Source of the DNA: Effrenium voratum
Taxonomy: Eukaryota > Sar > Dinophyceae > Suessiales > Symbiodiniaceae
Length of the DNA: 64,000 bases
Direction: 5' to 3'
Assembly (NCBI GenBank): GCA_963377175.1
Contig: CAUJNA010001879.1
Location: 602,073-666,072 of the forward strand
Shown: one piece after another, positions 53,301 to 62,300 of the stretch
Position numbering within the stretch: position 1 is the first letter of the stretch
How the letters are laid out: the number at the start of each line of letters is the position of its first letter
Notes under the pieces: generated by a model
What the model was told of the DNA's origin: nothing
The model's database searches: none
Seen by the model: only the letters and a program-made list of their open reading frames with translations
Translations under genes and position numbers: made by a program

Positions 53301-56300
53301 ACCAGCAAGACTTGGAGCCCTTCCGTATGTTTAAATCACACACCAGGCGTTCCTTCCAGATCCAGCCTTCTTCCATCACCAAGGCCCGAGTCTCGCCGTG
53401 CTTTTGCGCCATTAGCTCCTCTCAACAAGACAGGAAAACGCAGAACATACTCTCTGATCCAGATTCATTCTACCCTAAACTCACTTGCCCAAAGGGTCTG
53501 GAAATACAAGGTTCCAACACCTTCTGGAATCTTGACCAAAAGATGGAAAACTAAAGGTGGAAAGTGCGATTCGCTTAGGACAACCGAGTAAAATGCAAAA
53601 ACTTAGCTAGGGTTACGCAAGTTTTGAAGGGTGCCATTTTGATACATGTTTTTGAGCCACAGCCAACTGGCCATGGGTCAAAATCCCGTACCCCCAATCC
53701 CCACTAAAATAGGTTTTAAAATGGGTGGTGAATTCACCTACCATTGGTTTTGACCCACAGCCATCTTTAATCAGAGGGCTTTGCTGGACAGCTACCCCTT
53801 TTTGCCCTGCCCCCAGCCCATCGTCGTCGCCACTGCCAGCCGAGTAACAACCAAACACTTGAGACCGTCCTGGGTCTTCTCCGCGCTCTTGTCCACGGCC
53901 TGCTCCATGCTGGCGGTGGCCTCCACAATGCCTGCGGTGCCAAATGATGTCAGCCCCCAACGAAGGAAGGGTCTGCCATCGAAAACCTGGCTCTTAAAAA
54001 TACGGCTATGAAAAGAATGGGTTCTTAGACTAGAATAGCGGTTGGAAAAAAAGACTAACAGAAAGGTGTAGGTTTGATGGTTTCCCCAAAGAAAGCTGAA
54101 ACAACCACCGACCCACTCAGCAAAACGGTTAATATCACATTTCGCTCGCAGCCATGCCTTGTTGCACGGCAGCCTGAGACTCCGCGATCTCCTGGAGAGA
54201 CGTCGAGTCAAAGCACCAAGAAGTTGGCGCAGAGCAGGCAATCGCTAAAAGATGGAAGTTGCAACCTTTTGGATTTCAGATTCTCTCCCAAGCCGCGTCC
54301 CTTCTCTCCTTCTTCAGCGCCTCTGCCTGCGCCTTGATCTCGTCCTTGATCTCGGCCTCAGCGTCGATAACAAGAAACAGGACCTTCTTAGAGGTGTGAC
54401 GCGTTCAAGGCCAGGCTTTTTGGGGGTGGGGGGGTGCTTTTTGCAAAGGTACCCTGTTTAGGATTGCTTTTTTTGAAGCTACCATTTTGGGGAGTGTAGT
54501 TTTGTCGTAACTTTGGGTTAAACATCCAATTGTCTGTCCTTGGGGACGACACCCCCCCGAGAGTGAACATATTGTCCAACTAATATTAGCAATCCGAAAA
54601 TTAATCTGCGTAATTCTCTCTATCACCAGTGAAAAGCCTAACATTTTCGCACTATGTTGTTTTATTCTCCCCATAACAGCAACTATTATCATAATGATAT
54701 ATTCTGCTGCTTCATGTTATTTATTCATTTGTTTCATATATTTTTAGTTGCTCGCGTCTTGATTTCATATGTTTCAATATCAGCGAAATACACACTGGGT
54801 ATTATGTTCTCTCTTTAAAACGGTCTCGCTGTTTTGCTAAAGTAACATCCCTACTGTTGTCATAACATTTCTTTGTGTTTGCCGGATTTGTTCTTTGTGT
54901 CTTTCTCTATATGTTTTCTGTTGCTCTAGCACCTTGTCTCGGTTCTGCTCTCGGTATTGCTGTTTATTCTCCAATATGCCTTCACGGCATTCTTTCATAT
55001 TTGTTCTTTGCTTGTTGCCTGTCCTTGTCTCGGTTCTTGCTGTGATATTATCTACACGTCTCATCACATCCATTACAGAGTGTTCTAGTATCAGTAAATT
55101 ATGCATCTTGGTTAGACAATTTTACACCAACTACATGTTCGCTCATTTTGGTCCTTCATAATATCTATACCCGTGCATCCCGTAAATGTTCTTGGGTACA
55201 ATTTCCCAACAATTGTCTACATGGGTGTTCATTTAATAACAGTCAATCGGCATTTTCAAGCTTCAGGTTTTCAGACCATTGTTTTGCGTTCTGGGGGATT
55301 TCAAGTATATGTGTTGATGAAGACTATATACCCAACCAATATTGCTTGTAGGCAATTTCCCTCTTCAAGACTGTCAGTGTTCAATTTCCAATACTGCCAG
55401 CATCCAGTATTCAATATTCAGTACTGTCAGTATTCAATATTCAGTACTGCCAGTATTCAACTTCCAATACTGCCAGTATCCAGCATCCAATACTGTCCGT
55501 ATCCAATATCCTCTATGGTTTAAGCACACTGTCAACCAGCCCATTTAAACATTGAACCCAACCCCACAAAACCCAAACCCGCAACCCAAACCCACCCAAC
55601 AAAAAGGCCTTAAAGAGAAAATACCCTATATAGTATAGATATATGGCAGGGGATTTAAGGTCGGGTTCAGAAATTGACTATTTGTTATGAAATAGCGAAG
55701 CAACCACAAAAATAGGAATAACAAACCATTGAAAGAACTAATCATCAACAACAAAGAATACTATAATGCCTTCAAAGACAAACAATTATCAACATCACTT
55801 CAAAACAAACTCAACCAAGTCAGCACCACACAAGGATTTAAACGATTTCAAGTTCTTATTTTGTTTAAAAAAAAGGATTAAAACAATCCAGAAATACAGG
55901 ATTAGAGCAGGAGCGAAAACATCAGAGACATTTTCAGTGTTGAAAGGATATGCCGACACATATTCAATTACCAACATGCCATTCAAGGGGTACAAGGGAT
56001 TTACATCTTTGAAATGGCAAGAAAAGAGTCTATCACAATATCTGGAGAAAAAGACAAATCAATGAAACTTATTGTTGATGCTGATGTTCCTTTTGACCGC
56101 CACGAACTAAAAGCACCAATGAAGCTTTCAATGAGAAGCGGGAGGTACAACATTCCAAACAATGCTGATTTCAAAAAGGGCACTTGACAACATACCGCAG
56201 GACATTGAATTGTAAATTGAAAATTCAGAACTCGCAAGGTCTGGTTTTGTAATATACAAATCCATAAAATAAATATCCACTACGACAAATACAACCCGAA

Positions 56301-59300
56301 CAGGGCAGGAAAGTATATGGAACTACCAGAATGGATTTCAAAATGGCGACAAGGGACCCCAGGGAAACCAGGCAAACCGGGGGAAACCTGGCCTTTTGGA
56401 CAAAAAGATAAGGTCTGTCCCCATGATCATCACCGAGCGTCTGTCTGCTTCTCCCGTTCTTCCGCCTGTAGGGTTGAGGCTTCACTAAACTGTGGCTTCA
56501 ACCCTTTGACGTCCCTCAAGGGGGGGGGGGGTGTTTTCAGTTGGAATATTGACGTTGGGATGACCCCAACTGACCATCCACTTTGCACAGTTCACGGGTT
56601 CATTCCCTCATTCCCTGAGAACCTAACGCTGCATTCCCGAAATGGATCCTCTGAGTGCGTGAAACCAGGGGTTGCATCTGGGAAGTCATCCTTGTGACAC
56701 CAAAGTGGGCCATGCCCGTGATGCACCAACAGTCACTTCAATTCCCTTGGCACTCACAGAAAGTGGCAACCTATGCTTTTTCCCCACATTAAGGATCCCC
56801 ACATGGAGGACCTACATTGTGTTTTGCCGACCCGAATCGAATGACTCACTCGAACGCAGAACCCATGGAAAAGGAATCCAAAAAACGGCAAAGCCCGGCG
56901 GCCGATCTCCAGAGATCGGCCCGACATATCTTAAAAATTGGAATCGGACCGAAGCCCATGACATCGGTCTTCCCTTGTCTCTTCAACGCCGAAAAAATAC
57001 CGCAATAAAGGACCTGTCCTTGTTCCCAAGCTTGTGCGTGAGTGTGTGTGTGTGTGCTTGGGTTTTTATGCTTCTGCGTGTTTTGTTTTGCTAAGGCCAC
57101 TTTGTTGGTCGGTGTCAAGAGAGAAACCAAGAGGAAAACAACAAACAGCTTCATACTATGGGAAACAGTTCCCCTGTGGCTCGGCTTGCTTTGAGACAAC
57201 CCCATTTTCTTGATGGTTCGATAGGCAGGGAATGAGAATTGGAATGATCCCCTTTAAGGGAATCCCCAGGTTCATTCCCTCATTTCCCTACTGAGCACCA
57301 GCAAGGTAAGGCCTTTTTTGCTCGTCATGTTCCCAATGTGGAGTGTGTCGTTGTTTTTAAGTGGGCCCCCCAAAAAAGGCAGGGTTTTCCAGTTGGTGTC
57401 CATTCCCCCTTTCAACCATCCAACTGGTGGCTCCCTTTTGTGTCCATCCCCACACCCGGAGGGTCGTTCCCCGCACCTCCAGCTGCGCGAGGAAGGCCGC
57501 CTGGTCCACATCCCGGTCCGCGGCCAGCGTGCCGGCGTCACAGAGCCGCACCTCCAGCTGCATGCACACGGCCTCAGGCGAAGCCAAAACGCCCGGTGAA
57601 GAAAGTTCGCGCCCGGAACCCATGGTTCACCAGGCGGAAAAATGGCGGTGAGTGCCATTTATTACTTGAAAACATGGGGACTTTTGGAGATTGCCAGTTA
57701 CTGCTTAAAACATATACTCAACAAATCAAACTATTCGAAACACCAAAAAAAACAGAAAAGGTGTCAGTGCCAGCTCTTGCATTAAAAAAAATATGCCCAA
57801 CACATCAAACTGTCCGAAACTCCCAACAAAACAACCCGCCACAAATGAAAGGTTACAATGTAAAAACCTCAAACGAAACCCTCAGGAGACTTCCCGGGTC
57901 CAAACCTGGTCAAGGGGGTCCCAAAACCCAGATAAAGAACTCAAAGGGCAGATATCTGCATCGATGTTCTCCGTAAATGGTAAGTGTAATAATCTCAGAT
58001 TAGTGACTTAGTGATCTTTGTTTGCTATGAGATGAGTTGGAATGACCCCACTACCAGACTGGTGAATCAGGCATCCCAAGCGGTTCATCCCCCCAAAGCC
58101 CCGAAATTGTGTCCCAACTGGGAACCAACAAGTCTGGTGACTTCCAGTCAATCACGGGATGAAAACGGAATGACTTCCTGGTTCTTGCCCGCATCTTTCT
58201 TCCTCAACAGGGATCCTTACATTATACACCTGAACATTGCCTTGTAAATGGTGGTGCCCCTTTATTTCGCTGGAAAAAGCCATGTTTCAGATGGGCACGA
58301 CAAAATGTATCTTTTAAGGAGCCCTGATCAATGGTCTGGAAAGAAAGGAATCCGAGTAGATTCTGCGAGCGGCACTCAGCCTCTTCAGCCACTCAGCCAC
58401 TCGAGTGGCTGAGTGGTTGCGTGATAAAATCCGCCAGCACCCGTCCAAACCATTATCATTCTGGGCAAATTATCAACAAATTGGCAAACTGAAAATAGGA
58501 GTCCCCTGGACAGGGGACCTTCTTCATGCGGCTTTTGCTCATTTTCACCCCAGGTGAACTGGTTATAACTTGCCTCAGTGCTACGGCGGCAATATGCTGC
58601 TTTGAAAGCGTGGGGAATCGACCTCTAGATTGGCGCTTTGCGGAAAACGGAAAATCACCACGGGAACTCACAACCCTTTTTTGTTTCCTAGGTTGAGGGG
58701 CGAAGCCCGCCCAAGCTTTCCAACTCGACTTTCCGCCCAAAGAGCCTGAGTCGCCGTCTCCCCTGCGCTGAGGAGATCCTGTTTCACCTGAACCATGTCC
58801 GCGGCGTGCTCCTCATCCAAAGGCTCAGGCGAACCCGAGGGAAACAGCTTGGTGACTAGGTCCTCCGCGAACATGCCTCGGATTTTTTGTAAAAAGAGGA
58901 CAATCCGACCTGCACCTGATTGATTTGAAAGACACTGATCCCCTTGAAAAAATGTTGGAAAGAATTTGGGTCCGCTAAAGTGGCTTCAGCAAGGCGTTTC
59001 CCAACCCCAAAGCCCTCGAAATGCCAGACTTTAATGGATCCAGTTGAGTGGGGGGGGGGGGGGGGGGCAACCTTCCACGTTGAAACAGTTGCAAGATGAA
59101 AAATGTGTTCCCCTGTTTGGAATCTTGAACTGCGGTGTGCCTTTTTTGCAAAAGGCTTTTATGCTCGCACCGAGGCAGACGAAGGTGCTTCCCGGCTCTT
59201 TGCAGGAGGCCCGCAAGGATCTATAGTTTGCAAAGATCGAGTTGGCGCCGCTCTCCTTGGCCCCGAGTGGAAAAACTGTGCGCCAGAAAAGACATAGCCG

Positions 59301-62300
59301 AAAGTCAGAAGGTCAAAAAGATCAAAGGTCGCCAAGAGCAGCCGAGATTCGAGAAATTTATTGTGGTGAGACATGCTCATCTCGTAGTACCTTCGATCTT
59401 GATCATCCGCCGGTCGACCCACCCACTTGGCGCGCCGTCTTCGGCCGCTGAGTTGGTCCTCCGAGATCATCCATGTCTTTGAATATCGTGGCTGTGGGGC
59501 AGCCCCGAAATCTTCAAGGGCTCTGTACCAGGCTCCGGGCCAAGAACATTCCATATATTTGCTGTGTGTATACCTCGTCGCATAATGCGTGATGTCCTTT
59601 TGGTACACCCAATAATGCACCCCGAAGTGCATGATCTCCTGGCCATCAAAATGGAAAGGAAAGCACGGACTTGTTCGGCTCAGATCAGACCGATTGATCT
59701 CAACAAACATGGATCTTTTTAGTCCCGCGAGCAGCCAACACGCAAGCGAATTGCCCCGCTCACTTGCAGAACAAACGTAATGTGCGCGTCTTTCCAGCAA
59801 AATCGAAAGCTAAAAAATATATTTGCGCCATCAAAACTATGAGGATGCAGCACAAGCTAAGCGTGCACCTGTCAAAGAGCACAACTATGCATGAAAATGT
59901 GCATGTCAATACATACATACATTTGTGTGCACGACGACTGCAGTTGACTGGGTAAAGCGTGTCTAGCACCGCCCGCGGTGGGTCTTTGCCTTGGTGTCCT
60001 TGGCAGTCTCATGTCCGCGCGCCGACGGCACTGGCGCGCGATAGCCAGGGTCTGTCAGCGTAGAGTCGGGGTGGTAAGGCCACCTGTTGCTCCGCAAGAA
60101 CAGTGGTATGGCAGAGGGCACTAGCTTTTGCTAGCGCGAGCGCCCAAGCCAAGGACGGGCAGAAGGAAGGGAAAAACAAACAGTTGCTTCTTTCAACGCT
60201 TCGAAGCATTGGCGACAACTTAAGCCGCGCAGCAAGGTCCTCCAAAAGGTCAAGAGGCGGCTCTCTGAAGATCACCCAGCCATGGCGAAGAACTTCATTC
60301 GCAAAGGATGCGCAGGTGTGGTAGCGGGGCGCCACATTCTTGCAGCTCCAGTTCGCTTTTCAGCTCAAGCGGAGTACACAAAGCGCAGCTCCGGACCAAG
60401 ATTGTAGGTTTTCAGGACAAGCGTAGCACGCGAAATAGTAGCGCTGCGCAAGTAGTTGCTGCGCGAGTAAGGCTACTCAAGTAGTCTCTGCGCAAGTAGC
60501 CGCACAGTGGCCCTCTACAAGCAGCGCTGCGCAAACAGTGCTGCACAAGTTAGGCAAATGACAAGAACCCCCCCTCAAGCGCACCTGTCCAGAACTGCAC
60601 ATATGCTTGCCAAAATATCATCACATTTCATCCACTGCGAAGACTGTGAGGACGGAAATCTTGCAAATATTGTGTCGTCCGAATGCTGCGTACTCGAGCG
60701 AAAATTACTCCCTGGCAGCGCTAAGAGACGTGGATGAGCGGCCGCGCGTTCCATCAGAATGACGGGTTGTTAAGTTGCTAGTACGGAGTTGCTAGGTTAA
60801 GGATGAAAGGGCTGAGATTGGCGGGTGTTGTTACTAGGAAGGCACTTTTTTTGAAGAGGGAAGGGAGTTGGAATTGCCTAGACTCCGAAAGCATCGCCAA
60901 CTCAAGAAGGGCAGCCGTCTTTGCATACTTGCAAAGGCGTGCGCGCACTGCTGCGTGCATTTGAGCGGAGGTTCTTATCATTTGGCAGGCGTGTGCGCAG
61001 TGCTGGGCGGGCGCGCTTAAGCGGAGGTGCTTGAGCGGGGGTCTGCCTCCCAAAGGGTATAACGTTTTTGCCAGTTTACGTTTCCTTCAGTAAACGACAA
61101 AACTGTAAAAATAGAAATAAACATGGTTTTCCTGTGCCCCTCAATACAACGTCACAACGGCAAAACGATAAACCAGTTTTCCCAGTAAGACGGAAAAATG
61201 GTCTTACGGGTTTTTGGGTGTCCAAAACCTGAGAAGCGGACCTGATCGCTGCCAAACCAGCTTAGCAGAACTTGAATGTTCAAGCCTTTGTCCCACGCTC
61301 CTGCCCCTCCGCATACCGGTCTCGTTGAATCGCGACACTCTCCTCCGAGGTCTCCCCCGAGGTCTCGCTCATCACACTCTGCGCCACCTCGGATTGGGGC
61401 CCAAAAGTTGGGGCGACGAGCCCCTTCTCCCCAAATGACTTGCCTGTTGATATGTTCAAACAACATCCCACCAGGAGAACATTCACTTTGAAACACGCAG
61501 CACGCCACACCTCTTCATGTTTCGGACTGCCCCCAAGTTCATCTACCCAAGTTTTGCTTGTGGGTCGTGTAATGTTTGCGTTGCGTGGTGTCAAAGGCTA
61601 GCCAAAAGCAAATCACCGGGAGGTGATGCTTTCCGCCATGGACATTCTTTCCCAAAAGGAGCCTGAACCCAAACGCAGACCCGCCTACACCTGCGGTGCA
61701 CCCCGTGCGCTGGAAGTGCTGTCTAGCTTCGTTACGCCGTTTGTCAGAACATCTGGGTGAATTAAAATGTTCACCTGAAATAAGGCTACTCCCCACATAA
61801 ACCACCATTTTGGGGAGAATTCGGTCGCTTGAGGTTGTTATAATTCACCCAGGAACATGCACTACAAGCACCACGCGTGGAATCTTCAACGTGAATCTCG
61901 GCGCAAGAGCGCGGCCCAATGGCTTCGGACCGGTGAGCGTGACCGGCATCATAAGAGACACGTCGTTACGTGCCACATCGCGCACTCAGAACCAAAATAT
62001 TCCCTTAACTTTGCTCCATCATTCTTGGGCGCTTTTCTTTCAAAGCCCTGGAACAGCAAAGTCAATTATTCTAGGCCCCCCTCTTTTTCGAACCTTTCTA
62101 ACCCTACAAGATTTATGTTCCATCATTCTGGAGCACCATTTGTCCACCAACACATCTTTTCACAACACTACCGCCTAAAGCACCCAAGCATCAGACATGA
62201 TTTTAGGAAAAGTTCTATCACCCAAAGGGGGGCGCCCAATTTCGGAGCCCGCTTTTATTTTGAAAGCGAGCCACGATCGGGTCCGAAAAAGCGCATGCCC

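Larger units (their letters stand above)
54550..56340. mobile_element. AT-rich island with decayed Polinton/virophage-like fragments
   Basis: Base composition shifts sharply to AT within the intron between exons 57477 and 54356. It holds a minus-strand coiled-coil frame (54837-55106), plus-strand frames at 55766-56065 and 56014-56187, and a broken plus-strand reading 56186-56345 with [10 protein letters not shown] and [17 protein letters not shown]. From memory of the family, YNPLRGSSYIELP-like strings lie upstream of or within the polymerase-B protein of Polinton-type elements. Frameshifts and a stop show it is dead. The edges are where composition changes and are approximate. Confidence 0.45.
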
